Positions 35,553 through 44,379 of a stretch of DNA of 64,000 nucleotides are shown one piece after another (position 1 is the stretch's first letter; the number at the start of each line of letters is the position of its first letter). The notes beneath the pieces were generated by a model. The model was given only the letters and a program-made list of their open reading frames with translations. It had not been told where the DNA came from and searched no databases. The DNA is from a virus: positions 45,616-109,615 of IMG/VR virus record IMGVR_UViG_3300035703_000033; one strand, 5' to 3'. The translations under genes and the position numbers were made by a program.

Positions 35553-35659
35553 GTGGTAGATTTGTTATATGCAGTATTTGCAAAAAAGAAATTGAATTAC
35601 GATGGGGTATTTTTGGACATCAAACCCTTTCTCGTCACAATGCTAAGGAGCACAAATAA
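35549..35659 (+). CDS. C2H2-type zinc finger mini-protein (36 aa)
   Basis: A GTG-started 36-residue gene that exactly fills the gap: it overlaps the preceding stop by 4 nt (GTGA) and its TAA shares a base with the next ATG. Cys8, Cys11, His24 and His30 give C-x2-C-x12-H-x5-H, the spacing of a classical C2H2 finger (VICSICKKEIELRWG, then HQTLSRHNAKEH). Probably a DNA-, RNA- or protein-binding finger. Confidence 0.7.
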   Translation: MSGRFVICSICKKEIELRWGIFGHQTLSRHNAKEHK

Positions 35660-35868
35660 TGTCTGAAACAAAGGTTAAGGTTGATCTATCTTTTACAAGA
35701 AATCTAGGAAACTATGAGAGTATTAAAATTGGTATTGGCGTTGAGGACAATGTTCGTGAAGGAGAAAACGTCGACACTGCTACAGAAAGAGTTTATAGGT
35801 TTGTTGAAAGTAAATTAATTGAAAAGACAAATGAGGTAGAAGAGGAATTAAAGGGTGGCGGAAAGTAA
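35659..35868 (+). CDS. hypothetical small conserved phage protein
   Basis: A 69-aa protein with a beta-rich start (VKVDLSFTRNLGNYESIKIG, GVEDNV) and a C-terminal helix (ATERVYRFVESKLIEKTNEV). The FTRNLGNYES signature occurs in small proteins near phage replication genes; function unknown to me. Translationally coupled to the zinc-finger mini-gene before it and overlapping the next gene by 14 nt. Confidence 0.7.
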   Translation: MSETKVKVDLSFTRNLGNYESIKIGIGVEDNVREGENVDTATERVYRFVESKLIEKTNEVEEELKGGGK

Positions 35869-36169
35869 ACAACCTTATATTTTATTAAGCTTATATCAAA
35901 ATTTATATAAGGATAGATATAATAAACAGGCAAAGCTTAATAAATATCGTGATAAGTGGGCTATGCAAGATGTCATAGATACTGTAGGATATGATAGGGC
36001 TAAAGAGCTTCTAGAATATTATTTTAAAACAGGTAAGGTTGGGCACCCGCTACAATTTTTCTTTTATAACTTTGATTCAATGGATAGGATTAAGGAAGAG
36101 TCTGATAAAGATAAAGTAAATAGAATTAAGTTGCGTGAACAAACAAAAAGAATGGTGGAGGAAGAGTGA
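35855..36169 (+). CDS. hypothetical replication-region protein
   Basis: A 104-aa helical, charged protein with GTG start (LLSLYQNLYKDRYNKQAKLN, WAMQDVIDTVGYDRAKELLE, DKVNRIKLREQTKRMVEEE). Its stop overlaps the start of the DnaB-type helicase by 4 nt. Position and size would suit a helicase loader or helicase-partner, but no ATPase or other diagnostic motif is present, so this remains a guess. Confidence 0.65.
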   Translation: MAESKQPYILLSLYQNLYKDRYNKQAKLNKYRDKWAMQDVIDTVGYDRAKELLEYYFKTGKVGHPLQFFFYNFDSMDRIKEESDKDKVNRIKLREQTKRMVEEE

Positions 36170-37416
36170 ATACAGAGGCGGAACTAATATCTGCAGTATG
36201 CAAAAACAAAGACATTAGCGTACTTCTTGCAGATAACGTAGATGAAATTTTTACTTCTCACAAAGATATATGGGAGGGATTAAAAAGCTATTACTATAAA
36301 TTTAGAGCCGTACCAGAAGCTGGTATCTTGCAAGAAAAATTTAGTGATTTTGAGCCAGTAGCTACCAAAGCAGAGACTGGGTATTATCTTGAAAAGCTAA
36401 AAAATGAATATTTAACTTCAAGGTTAAAGTCAATTATACTCCATGCTGGAGCAGCCCTAAAGGAAGATGCAGCAGCCAGGGTATTGGCTGATGTTCAGGG
36501 TAGACTGTCTAACCTAAGTAGATATACAAATAACGTTAGAGACATTGATGTTACTGATATTGAGGCTGCAGAAAAACACTTTTTATCAGTAAAGGAAAGA
36601 TCAGCTGTAATGGGTGGAAGCCCAGGAATCCTAACTGGTTTTGATGCCATAGATAAAGCTTACCCTACAGGAATGGCCCCAGGACACCTTATAGTCGCCA
36701 TTGGCTGGCCAGGTAGGGGTAAGACATGGTTTACCTCGTATCTAGCCTGTAAGGCCTGGGAACAGGGTTTTAGACCTATGATTATTTCTCTTGAGATGTC
36801 TCCAGAAAATATGCGTGACCGTATTTATACACTCCTAGGTTCTGGTATTTTTAAAGCTAGCGACTTATCTAAGGGAGATATTAATATTGATGACTTTAAG
36901 TCTTGGGGAAAGAAAAAGTTTGATAATAAGGGAAGTTTTGTTCTTGTTTCAAACGAAGGGTTTGGAGAGGTTACTCCTGCCACGGTTCAAGGTAAGATTG
37001 ACCAACATAAGCCAGATTTAGTTATTCTTGACTACCATCAACTATTTAATGACAATAAACGTAGTAATTCTGAAGTAGAAAGAAATAGAAATATTTCACG
37101 TGAGTTTAAATTGCTTGCAGTTACAAATAATATTCCTATTATTGATATTACTGCTGCAACTGCTGATGACATATCTGATCAAGACGATCCTCCAATGATG
37201 AGTCAAGTAGCTTGGTCGAAGGCTATCGAATATGATGCTGATATGGCTATGGCTATTCATAGGTATCCGAATACAAACATGATTGAGGTTGTTAGCAGAA
37301 AAAATAGGCATGGTCATGAATTTGATTTCTATCTGGACTGGGATATCAATCGTGGAATAATTAAGCCTATTTATGAGAGTTTGCCAGATATGAAGAATGC
37401 TGCACAGGCAAATTAA
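36166..37416 (+). CDS. dnaB: DnaB-type replicative helicase
   Basis: A 416-aa RecA-fold helicase that unwinds DNA at the phage fork. N-terminal helical domain (TEAELISAVCKNKDISVLLA, then VPEAGILQEKFSDFEPVA), Walker A GWPGRGKTWF near residues 178-187, PMIISLEMSPENMRDRIY following strand, Walker B-like DLVILDYHQLF (DnaB motif H2), and a C-terminal SRKNRHGHEFDFYLDWD (motif H4 region). Slightly shorter than bacterial DnaB. GTG start overlaps the preceding gene. Followed by a small gene and the primase, giving a helicase-primase block. Confidence 0.92.
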   Translation: MNTEAELISAVCKNKDISVLLADNVDEIFTSHKDIWEGLKSYYYKFRAVPEAGILQEKFSDFEPVATKAETGYYLEKLKNEYLTSRLKSIILHAGAALKEDAAARVLADVQGRLSNLSRYTNNVRDIDVTDIEAAEKHFLSVKERSAVMGGSPGILTGFDAIDKAYPTGMAPGHLIVAIGWPGRGKTWFTSYLACKAWEQGFRPMIISLEMSPENMRDRIYTLLGSGIFKASDLSKGDINIDDFKSWGKKKFDNKGSFVLVSNEGFGEVTPATVQGKIDQHKPDLVILDYHQLFNDNKRSNSEVERNRNISREFKLLAVTNNIPIIDITAATADDISDQDDPPMMSQVAWSKAIEYDADMAMAIHRYPNTNMIEVVSRKNRHGHEFDFYLDWDINRGIIKPIYESLPDMKNAAQAN

Positions 37417-37693
37417 AAGATTTCAGATTGATGTAGAGTTTAAAGATGACTCTGATATTATCCGAATTAGAAATCAGTATGAAAATATGATTACTATGGA
37501 TATGAGGCAAAAGGGTTATCTTAGACTACTTGACATAGACCCAGTATTTTCTGTAGAATTTACTGGAGAGACATGGAAGTTCTTAATGACTATCTATGGT
37601 ATATACGTTGGAAAGAAGAAGGCATGGGTTTCAGAGGGGGTATCTCAGTGGAAAATAATTCCACGTACACGCCATCGCATATCAAGTCTGTAA
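37397..37693 (+). CDS. hypothetical protein between helicase and primase
   Basis: A 98-aa basic protein (IDVEFKDDSDIIRIRNQYEN, GYLRLLDIDPVFSVEFTGET, WKFLMTIYGIYVGKKKAW). It bridges the helicase and primase genes, overlapping both by about 20 and 46 nt. No motif recognised. The DPVFS...YGIYVGKKKAW pattern looks like a compact beta-rich domain. Possibly a primosome accessory factor, inferred only from position. Confidence 0.6.
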   Translation: MLHRQIKRFQIDVEFKDDSDIIRIRNQYENMITMDMRQKGYLRLLDIDPVFSVEFTGETWKFLMTIYGIYVGKKKAWVSEGVSQWKIIPRTRHRISSL

Positions 37694-38619
37694 TTAAAAA
37701 CTTAGGGCTTAATGTACTGTCTGAATCAAATGATAATTTAAGTTTATACTGCCCTTTTCATAACAATACAAATACATACAGCTTTAGCATAAGTGCAATA
37801 AATGGTGCATGGCTTTGTTTTAATCCATCTTGTGGAGAGTCTGGTTCATTAACTGATCTTGTTAAAAAGATTTTAAATAAAAATGATTTTCAGGCATTAA
37901 GATTTATAATGTCTTATGCTAATTCAGAAGACGATATGTTTGATGAAGAGCTCAGGTCGCTGCTTGAGGATAAGCCAGACTTTGAAGAGTTTTCTCAAGA
38001 AACACTAAATAACTTATATCAAGAGCTGGGCAAGTCTGAAAATGCACGAGAATATTTTAAGTCAAGAAAAATTAATGAAGACTCTATGCATTATTTTAAA
38101 TTAGGATATTCATCTAATATGAATATGGTTATAGTTCCAGTACATAGTCCAGATGGAATTCCAGTTGGTTTGGTTGGTAGATCAATTTCTGATAAGCGGT
38201 TTAAAAATAGCACCAACTTGCCAAAAAATAAAACTATGTTTAATATACATAGAGCAAAAAAAGTAGGAAGCAATGTAATTATTGTTGAGTCTGCATTTGA
38301 TGCGATATTAGTCCATCAAGCAGGATTTCCTAATGTGGTTGCAACTTTAGGTGGTCATATTTCAAAAGATAATATATCATCTTTAAATAGGTACTTTAAT
38401 AAGATAATAATCATGACAGACTCAGACGAAGCAGGTAGAAAACTTGGTTTGAATATCTCAGATAGATTAAAAAACAAAGAGGTCTTGTGGGCTTCTTACG
38501 AATATGGTAAGATATACCCACATGGTGCAAAAGATGCAGGCGACATGTCAGATACTGAAATTAAGCAATGCATCAATAATGCAGTTTCCGATATCGAATA
38601 TCGATCTTGGAACCCATAG
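37648..38619 (+). CDS. DNA primase (zinc-finger and TOPRIM domains)
   Basis: A DnaG-like primase, about 323 aa. The N-terminal zinc finger is visible as LYCPFHNNTNTYSFSI and WLCFNPSCGESGSL (C-x2-H...C-x4-C). The TOPRIM domain has NVIIVESAFDAILVHQAGFP (conserved Glu), VVATLGGHIS and IIIMTDSDEAGRKLG (DxD). It synthesises primers with the DnaB-type helicase upstream. I choose GTG 37648 because AGAGGGGG lies 7 nt upstream and overlap with the previous gene is smallest; in-frame ATGs at 37573 and 37624 are alternatives that would add 25 or 8 residues. Confidence 0.88.
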   Translation: MENNSTYTPSHIKSVIKNLGLNVLSESNDNLSLYCPFHNNTNTYSFSISAINGAWLCFNPSCGESGSLTDLVKKILNKNDFQALRFIMSYANSEDDMFDEELRSLLEDKPDFEEFSQETLNNLYQELGKSENAREYFKSRKINEDSMHYFKLGYSSNMNMVIVPVHSPDGIPVGLVGRSISDKRFKNSTNLPKNKTMFNIHRAKKVGSNVIIVESAFDAILVHQAGFPNVVATLGGHISKDNISSLNRYFNKIIIMTDSDEAGRKLGLNISDRLKNKEVLWASYEYGKIYPHGAKDAGDMSDTEIKQCINNAVSDIEYRSWNP

Positions 38620-38631
38620 TATAAAATAACA

Positions 38632-38648
38632 GATGGATATATACCATC
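38632..38648. promoter_or_regulatory. inverted repeat and weak promoter before SSB gene
   Basis: GATGG-atatata-CCATC, 5-bp arms, lies 4 nt downstream of a TAAAAT box (38622-38627) and 18 nt before the SSB start codon. Position fits an operator or a leader element, but arms are short. Confidence 0.3.
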
Positions 38649-38665
38649 AAATATAAGGAGAAAAA

Positions 38666-39337
38666 ATGGGTATCGTAAAAGGTCTTAAGGATCTAAATAA
38701 AGCACTCGATAAGCCACAGTCTAGCAGTGGTGAGGGTTCAAAGGCACGTTGGTTGAAGCTAGAAGATGGTGAAAGTATCAAGATTCGTTTCTTGCAGGAA
38801 TTGGATCCAGATTCACCAGAATACAATGACAAGCTTGGATTAGGCTTTATTGCAGTAGAACATACAAATCCAGGTGACTATCGACGTAAAGCTCTATGCT
38901 CTATGGACGATCAGGGTAAGTGTTGGGGTTGCGAACAGCACCGCAAGGATTACAAGAAGGGCTGGAAGGGTCGCTCACGACTTTACATCAACGTGCTAGT
39001 TGATGACGGTAAGGAAGAGCCTTATGTAGCAGTTCTTTCTCAAGGAAGCAGCGGAAAGACTATCACTCCAACCGTAATTGAATATGCTGGAGAAATGGGA
39101 TCAATCACTAATTTGATGTGGCGAATTAAGCGTTCAGGCACAAAGACAGACACAAGCTACACAATTATTCCTCTTGCAAAAGATGAAGAAAAGTTTGATT
39201 CTTCTTCATTAGAGCTTTATAAGCTTGAAGAGGTTGCAGTACGTGATTTGCCATATACAGAACAAGAAGCTTTCTTTAACGGAGAAGGCGGACACGAAGA
39301 AACAGCAGACTCTACCTCAAGCACGGTAGACTGGTAA
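38666..39337 (+). CDS. single-stranded DNA-binding protein (gp32-like)
   Basis: A 223-aa protein with the layout of phage gp32-like SSBs: N-terminal basic region, OB-fold starting ARWLKLEDGESIKIRFLQEL, an embedded zinc-binding part with Cys and His (KALCSMDDQGKCWGCEQHRK), then GRSRLYINVLVDDGKEEPYV, and an acidic C-terminal tail ending TSSTVDW as used to recruit replication partners. Good Shine-Dalgarno (AAGGAG). Codons are enriched in CGT/GGT, unlike nearby genes, suggesting high expression. Located between primase and DNA polymerase. Confidence 0.85.
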   Translation: MGIVKGLKDLNKALDKPQSSSGEGSKARWLKLEDGESIKIRFLQELDPDSPEYNDKLGLGFIAVEHTNPGDYRRKALCSMDDQGKCWGCEQHRKDYKKGWKGRSRLYINVLVDDGKEEPYVAVLSQGSSGKTITPTVIEYAGEMGSITNLMWRIKRSGTKTDTSYTIIPLAKDEEKFDSSSLELYKLEEVAVRDLPYTEQEAFFNGEGGHEETADSTSSTVDW

Positions 39338-39360
39338 TATAGAGTTAGGCGGAGAGTTAA

Positions 39361-42300
39361 GTGGATTTTGTACACCTTCATGTGCATTCTTATTATTCAT
39401 TAATGGATGGGCTTAACTCTCCTGCCGAACTTGTCCTAGCAGCAAAAGATGCTGGGCAAACAGCAATTGCAATAACTGATCACGGCACACTAGCATCACA
39501 TAGAGATTTTCAAATTGCATGTAAGGAAAACAATATAAAGCCAATTCTTGGTGTTGAGGCATATATTTCTCCAACAGATAGATTTGACAGGTCATCTAAA
39601 ACAGATAAATCAATTCAGGCCTACAACCACATTATCCTACTAGCAAAAAATAAAAAAGGTTTAGAGAATATTAATTCCCTACAGGAACTTGCTTGGAACG
39701 AAGGCTTTTACCATAAGCCACGTATTGATAGAGAGATTTTAAAAGAATATGCGGAAGGTATTATTGTACTTAGCGGATGCCTTAATGGTCTTATTAGTAA
39801 AGCTATTGAACGCCAGGAATTCTCTGAAGCAAAGCTTATACTCAAAGACTTTAAGCAAACTTTTGGTGATGACTTTTACATTGAGGTCCAATCTCACAAT
39901 CCAAAAGAAGTAAATGAAAAACTATTAGAGCTTGCAGATGAGCTAAATATTAAGCCAGTAGCTACTGGAGATGCACATTTTGCCAGAGGCGAGGATAAAA
40001 TTCTTGAAGAAGCAATGCTTATTCTTTCTACAAATCCAAAGGTAGATAAGGAAGCAGACTTCGACATGTCTAGAAATATGAAAGATTATTTAGATAGATT
40101 TAATTATCTTTATCCAGATCGTCGTATTTCATTTCAAGATTATAATTTATTTATTCAAAGTCGCAAAGAGATAGAAGAAGATTTTGTTGCTTCTGGTTTA
40201 ATCAGAACTGATATTTATCAAAATACGTTAGAGATTGCAAGTAAAGTCGAAGAGTATGATTTTTATCAGAACCTAGACCTACTGCCAGTTCCTAAAACAA
40301 ATGCTGATAAAAAATTAAAAGACATGGCATTGGAAGGACTAAAAAGACTAGGGCTTAGTGGTAATGAGGTATATGATAATAGGCTTGAGGAAGAACTTGC
40401 AATAATTAAGGATAAGAAGTTTGCTTCGTACTTTTTGGTTGTTGCAGATATGATTAACTGGGCAAAGGGTGAAGGCATATTAGTTGGGCCAGGACGTGGT
40501 TCAGCAGCAGGATCTTTAGTTTGTTATTCATTAGGAATCACTGACGTTGATCCAATCAAATATGATCTTTTGTTCTTCCGTTTTATTAACCCAGAGCGAA
40601 ATGACTTTCCAGATATTGACACTGACTTTGAAGATCGTCGTAGAAAAGAAGTAAAGGATTACCTTAAGAAGAAGTTTAAGCACGTAGCCTCTATCTCAAC
40701 ATTTACTTATTTTAAAGATAAGGGTGTTGTTCGTGATGCATCACGTGTATTTATGGTTCCGCTAGGTGATGTTAATAAAGCCTTGAAATCAGTAGACACT
40801 TTTGAAGACTATCTTGATTCTCCTAATACAAAAGAGTTTAGGACAAAGTATCCAGAGGTAACTTGGTTAGCTGAAAAGCTTAGAGGCAAAATTAGATCTG
40901 TAGGAGTCCACGCTGCTGGAGTTGTTGTGGCTAAAGATGATATTAGAAAATATGCACCAGTAGAGTCTCGTGAGGACGCACAGGATAAGGTATCAGGCAG
41001 AATACCAGTAGTTGCGTATGACATGGATACTGTTGCAGATATTGGTTTGATTAAGTTAGATGCACTTGGTTTAAAAACACTTTCTGTTATTTCAGATACA
41101 CTAAAATCCATTAAAGATAGACACAATAAGGATATTATTCTATCTGATTTGCCTTTAGATAATCAGGATGTTTATCGTACATTAAGCGAAGGATATACAA
41201 AAGGTGTATTCCAGGCTGAAGCAACCCCATATACAAACCTATTAATTAAAATGGGTGTCAACACATTTGAAGATCTTGCTGCATCAAACGCACTCGTAAG
41301 ACCTGGAGCAATGGACACCGTAGGTGCTGAGTATATTGAAAGAAAGCATGGACAAAAAGCTGTGCAATATATTCATCCATTAATGAAGCCTTTTACAGAA
41401 AACACTTATGGTGTTATTATTTATCAGGAACAGGTTATGCAAGCATGTGTGCATTTAGGCGGCATGTCTTGGTCAGAGGCTGATAAGGTTAGAAAGATTA
41501 TTGGAAAGAAGAAAGATGCAAAAGAATTTGATCAGTTCAAGGATAAGTTTATTGATGGCGCTTCAAAGCACATTTCTAAAAAAGAAGCGGAGGACCTTTG
41601 GAAGACTTTTGAGGCACATGCTAACTATTCTTTCAATCGCTCTCATGCCGTTGCTTATTCTATGCTTTCTTATTATACTGCTTGGCTTAAATATCATTAT
41701 CCTACTGAATTCATGTTTGCAATTCTTAAAAATGAAAATGATAAAAATGCTAAAACTGAATATTTAATCGAGGCAAAAAGACTTGGTATTAAAATTATGC
41801 TACCACATATTAATGAGTCTGATGTGTATTTTTCATTAAAGAAAGATGGAGTCATATTTGGTTTAGCAGAAGTAAAGTTTATTTCTGATGGAATTGCCAA
41901 TAAAATTATAGAGAATAGGCCATTTAAAAATTATGCAGACTTTATTGAAAAGGCGTCTAAAAAGGGTAGCGGCATTAACAGCAGGGCTGTTGCTGCTCTC
42001 AACGCCATTGGTGGCGCTGCTTTTGATGATAATCCACGCACTGGATCTGAAAAAGAAAACTACTACGAATACCTAGGTATACCATCATTTAACTTAGACT
42101 CTATACCACCAAGAATTAAAGCGCAGGCAAGACCTATTGATCAGTTTGATGAGCTTGGATCATTTGTAATGTTTGGCATGGTCAAGAATATTAAACGTGG
42201 TAATGGTTGGGCTAGAGTAGAATTGGTAGATGAAAGCGGTTCAATAGGACTATTTCATCATGAGCAGACTCAAATTGAAACTAACCAGATGTATTTTATA

Positions 42301-42630
42301 TTAGTTGGAGATAATAGAATATCTAGGTATGTTAAGGTTTCTGATATTAAGCCAGATTCTGAAGATTTGTTTGTTCAATACCTATATAGAAAAGAATATG
42401 ACTTACAGGAAGATGAGATGTATGTTGTTAATTTTAATCCATATAAAACTAAACAAGGCAAAACAATGTCACATATAGTGATGTGTGATAAAAATAAAAA
42501 TTTGACCAGAGCTATTGCGTTCCCATCTATGTATAAAATAACTCTGGCAAAAATGCGAGAGGGCATGGTATGTAAGCCTGTACTCTCTACGCTAGACGAC
42601 GGAACGCTAATGATAAAGGAGATAAAATGA
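39361..42630 (+). CDS. dnaE: DNA polymerase III alpha subunit (DnaE-type) with PHP domain
   Basis: A complete 1,089-aa C-family polymerase. PHP domain at the N-terminus with metal-binding motifs HLHVHSYYSLMDGLNSP and AITDHGTLASH, and GDAHFARGED further on. The palm follows: GPGRGSAAGSLVCYSLGITD near residue 376 and the catalytic PDIDTDFED near 416, then VGVHAAGVVV. The fingers/thumb contain FNRSHAVAYSMLSYYTAWLK. A helix-hairpin-helix and OB-fold (FGMVKNIKRGNGWARVELVD) occur at the C-terminus. The intact PHP residues suggest possible proofreading. GTG start with GGAGAG upstream. The phage thus encodes its own replicase. Confidence 0.96.
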   Translation: MDFVHLHVHSYYSLMDGLNSPAELVLAAKDAGQTAIAITDHGTLASHRDFQIACKENNIKPILGVEAYISPTDRFDRSSKTDKSIQAYNHIILLAKNKKGLENINSLQELAWNEGFYHKPRIDREILKEYAEGIIVLSGCLNGLISKAIERQEFSEAKLILKDFKQTFGDDFYIEVQSHNPKEVNEKLLELADELNIKPVATGDAHFARGEDKILEEAMLILSTNPKVDKEADFDMSRNMKDYLDRFNYLYPDRRISFQDYNLFIQSRKEIEEDFVASGLIRTDIYQNTLEIASKVEEYDFYQNLDLLPVPKTNADKKLKDMALEGLKRLGLSGNEVYDNRLEEELAIIKDKKFASYFLVVADMINWAKGEGILVGPGRGSAAGSLVCYSLGITDVDPIKYDLLFFRFINPERNDFPDIDTDFEDRRRKEVKDYLKKKFKHVASISTFTYFKDKGVVRDASRVFMVPLGDVNKALKSVDTFEDYLDSPNTKEFRTKYPEVTWLAEKLRGKIRSVGVHAAGVVVAKDDIRKYAPVESREDAQDKVSGRIPVVAYDMDTVADIGLIKLDALGLKTLSVISDTLKSIKDRHNKDIILSDLPLDNQDVYRTLSEGYTKGVFQAEATPYTNLLIKMGVNTFEDLAASNALVRPGAMDTVGAEYIERKHGQKAVQYIHPLMKPFTENTYGVIIYQEQVMQACVHLGGMSWSEADKVRKIIGKKKDAKEFDQFKDKFIDGASKHISKKEAEDLWKTFEAHANYSFNRSHAVAYSMLSYYTAWLKYHYPTEFMFAILKNENDKNAKTEYLIEAKRLGIKIMLPHINESDVYFSLKKDGVIFGLAEVKFISDGIANKIIENRPFKNYADFIEKASKKGSGINSRAVAALNAIGGAAFDDNPRTGSEKENYYEYLGIPSFNLDSIPPRIKAQARPIDQFDELGSFVMFGMVKNIKRGNGWARVELVDESGSIGLFHHEQTQIETNQMYFILVGDNRISRYVKVSDIKPDSEDLFVQYLYRKEYDLQEDEMYVVNFNPYKTKQGKTMSHIVMCDKNKNLTRAIAFPSMYKITLAKMREGMVCKPVLSTLDDGTLMIKEIK

Positions 42631-42821
42631 ACGAAGAAAAGTTAAATGAGGTTATGCAAACAATGAGCGCCTCAAGAATTTTAGTTGCAATATTAGAGCA
42701 TTTAGGGTCTGTTATTATTCCTACAGAAAAATTTATGTCTGCCAATGAGGTTGATCGTAATTTATCAGTATCTTATAATGATGATACTTTGTCTTTTGAA
42801 TTTAGCTTGAAAGAGGATTAA
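42627..42821 (+). CDS. hypothetical small protein
   Basis: A 64-aa protein overlapping the polymerase stop by 4 nt (ATGA). It has an amphipathic helix (KLNEVMQTMSASRILVAILE) and an acidic C-terminal strand (NLSVSYNDDTLSFEFSLKED). Small phage proteins of this type are common after replication genes; function unknown. Confidence 0.65.
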   Translation: MNEEKLNEVMQTMSASRILVAILEHLGSVIIPTEKFMSANEVDRNLSVSYNDDTLSFEFSLKED

Positions 42822-42822
42822 T

Positions 42823-43164
42823 TTGAATAATATATTGAATGACTATGGGGTAGATGCCCTAGCTGCAGTTCTTCATGAGACTGCAGTAGAAAAAGGGTTT
42901 TGGGATGGAGAAATAACACATGATAAAGTGGGCAATAAACTTGCTCTTGTACATTCAGAAGTTACTGAAGTTCTTGAAGCTATCCGCAAAAATAAAGGGT
43001 CTAAAGAAATTGTAGAGGAAATGTCAGATATTATTATTCGCTTATTAGATCTTTATGCTGCAATGCGTAATTCAGATATGATTACGGATAGCCTTGAGGA
43101 AGCACTAGAAAATAAAATTAATAAAAATAAAGAGCGTCCAAGACTTCACGGCAACCTGTTTTAA
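42823..43164 (+). CDS. MazG-like nucleotide pyrophosphohydrolase
   Basis: A 113-aa all-alpha protein with the MazG/dUTPase-like signature: LALVHSEVTEVLEAIRKNKG (ExxE type) and EEMSDIIIRLLDLYAAM (ExxD). Such enzymes hydrolyse (d)NTPs to monophosphates, shaping nucleotide pools or ppGpp level during infection. TTG start directly after the preceding stop. RecA follows behind its own promoter. Confidence 0.85.
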   Translation: MNNILNDYGVDALAAVLHETAVEKGFWDGEITHDKVGNKLALVHSEVTEVLEAIRKNKGSKEIVEEMSDIIIRLLDLYAAMRNSDMITDSLEEALENKINKNKERPRLHGNLF

Positions 43165-43173
43165 TGCTATACT
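43145..43173 (+). promoter_or_regulatory. promoter for recA
   Basis: TTCACG (43145-43150), 17-bp spacer, TATACT (43168-43173) with extended TGC. The following CTATACTATAG is a short near-palindrome. ATG of recA is 21 nt downstream of the -10 box with a weak AAGAAG ribosome-binding site. Confidence 0.55.
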
Positions 43174-43193
43174 ATAGATAAAGAAAGAAGAAC

Positions 43194-44198
43194 ATGACAA
43201 TTGTATTAGACGAAATACTAGCAAAGCTAGATCCAAAAACTAGAGCAAGAGTTCAATCAGCACAAGATGTAAAGGTTGAAAAACAATTAACTCCAAGCAT
43301 AGGTCTTAATATGGCTTTGCGTGGCGGGCTTGGCTATGGAAGGCAGGTGCTGGTTTGGGGCAATAAGTCTGCTGGAAAATCATCATTTTGTTTACAGATG
43401 ATTGCAAAAGCACAAAAGGAAGGAAAAACCTGTGCTTGGATAGATGCAGAAGCCTCATATGATCAAGCTTGGGCAGAGTCGCTTGGAGTAGACTCGTCTA
43501 AATTAATTTATTCACCAGCAAAAACTGTTAATGATATGGTTGATGTTGCAACTAAGCTAATGGAAGCAGATGTAGATATGATTGTTGTTGACTCTATTTC
43601 TGCTCTGCTTCCAGCAATTTATTTTGAAAAAGATGGAAACGAATTAAAGGATTTGCAAGATACTAAGCAAATCGGCGCTGAAGCAAAGGATATGACCCAC
43701 GCAGTCAAAATGTTAAATTATGCAAACAAAAACACACTACTTGTTCTCATCTCACAACAACGAAATCAATTTGGATCTATGCATGCTAGTCACATCCCCA
43801 CAGGTGGCATGGCAGTCAAGTTCTTTTCTTCCACAGTCATCAAGCTCTGGTCTTCTGAAGCTGAGGCTAATGCTATTAAGGCTGGGGTTAAAGTTGGCGA
43901 CAAAATCATTGAACAGAGAGTCGGAAGGCCAGTTAACTGGATTATTGATTACAACAAGCTTGGCCCCCCAAATTTATCAGGACAATATGACTTTTACTAC
44001 CAAGGGGAAACTCTTGGTGTAGATCAAGTTGGAGAGACACTAGATGTTGCAGAAATGTGCGGACTTATAGAAAAAGGCGGAGCATGGTACACCGTAAACG
44101 AAGAGCGTTTTCAGGGTAGAGCAAAAGCTGTTCAATATCTAAGAGACAACCCAGACGTTGTAGAAAAATTACAATCGGAGATTTATGCCAAATATTAA
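43194..44198 (+). CDS. recA: RecA recombinase
   Basis: A 334-aa RecA protein: N-terminal region, then the core ATPase with Walker A GNKSAGKSSFCLQM near residues 56-69, AWIDAEASYDQAWAESLGVD, the Walker B strand MIVVDSISALLP, and NTLLVLISQQRNQFG with the conserved QQ-type motif. The C-terminus is basic/acidic. It catalyses strand exchange for phage recombination or repair, with nearby RuvC-like and PD-(D/E)XK nucleases. Slightly shorter than bacterial RecA (about 350). Its end overlaps the next zinc-ribbon gene by 14 nt. Confidence 0.93.
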   Translation: MTIVLDEILAKLDPKTRARVQSAQDVKVEKQLTPSIGLNMALRGGLGYGRQVLVWGNKSAGKSSFCLQMIAKAQKEGKTCAWIDAEASYDQAWAESLGVDSSKLIYSPAKTVNDMVDVATKLMEADVDMIVVDSISALLPAIYFEKDGNELKDLQDTKQIGAEAKDMTHAVKMLNYANKNTLLVLISQQRNQFGSMHASHIPTGGMAVKFFSSTVIKLWSSEAEANAIKAGVKVGDKIIEQRVGRPVNWIIDYNKLGPPNLSGQYDFYYQGETLGVDQVGETLDVAEMCGLIEKGGAWYTVNEERFQGRAKAVQYLRDNPDVVEKLQSEIYAKY

Positions 44199-44379
44199 TG
44201 AGTTTATTGGCCCAAAGCCAACAGTAGATTCTATGTCTAATTTAGAAAAATTAATTGGTCAAAAACCTTGTTCTAAATGTGATCTTGATGTCACAGAATA
44301 CTATTGGGATCCAGCCAACTTTATAATGACATGGACATGCAACGCTGGACATTTAAATACAGTAAAGGTCAATGTATGA
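44185..44379 (+). CDS. small zinc-ribbon protein
   Basis: A 64-aa protein. Two PKP/KP-type repeats (EFIGPKPTVDS and KLIGQKPCSKCDLD) are followed by a metal site: CSKCDLDVTEYYW and WTCNAGHLNTVKV (C-x2-C...C-x3-H). Starts inside the 3' end of recA. Function unknown. Its stop overlaps the start of a dioxygenase gene. Confidence 0.65.
   Translation: MPNINEFIGPKPTVDSMSNLEKLIGQKPCSKCDLDVTEYYWDPANFIMTWTCNAGHLNTVKVNV

Noticed and set aside
38591-38604. Tandem ATATCGA repeat before the SSB gene
   Set aside because: Only two copies and inside the primase coding region; no further copies noticed, so not an origin iteron array.
41501-41767. 88-codon plus-strand frame within dnaE
   Set aside because: Lies wholly inside the polymerase palm/fingers coding sequence in another frame, with low-complexity Leu/Ile composition; shadow.
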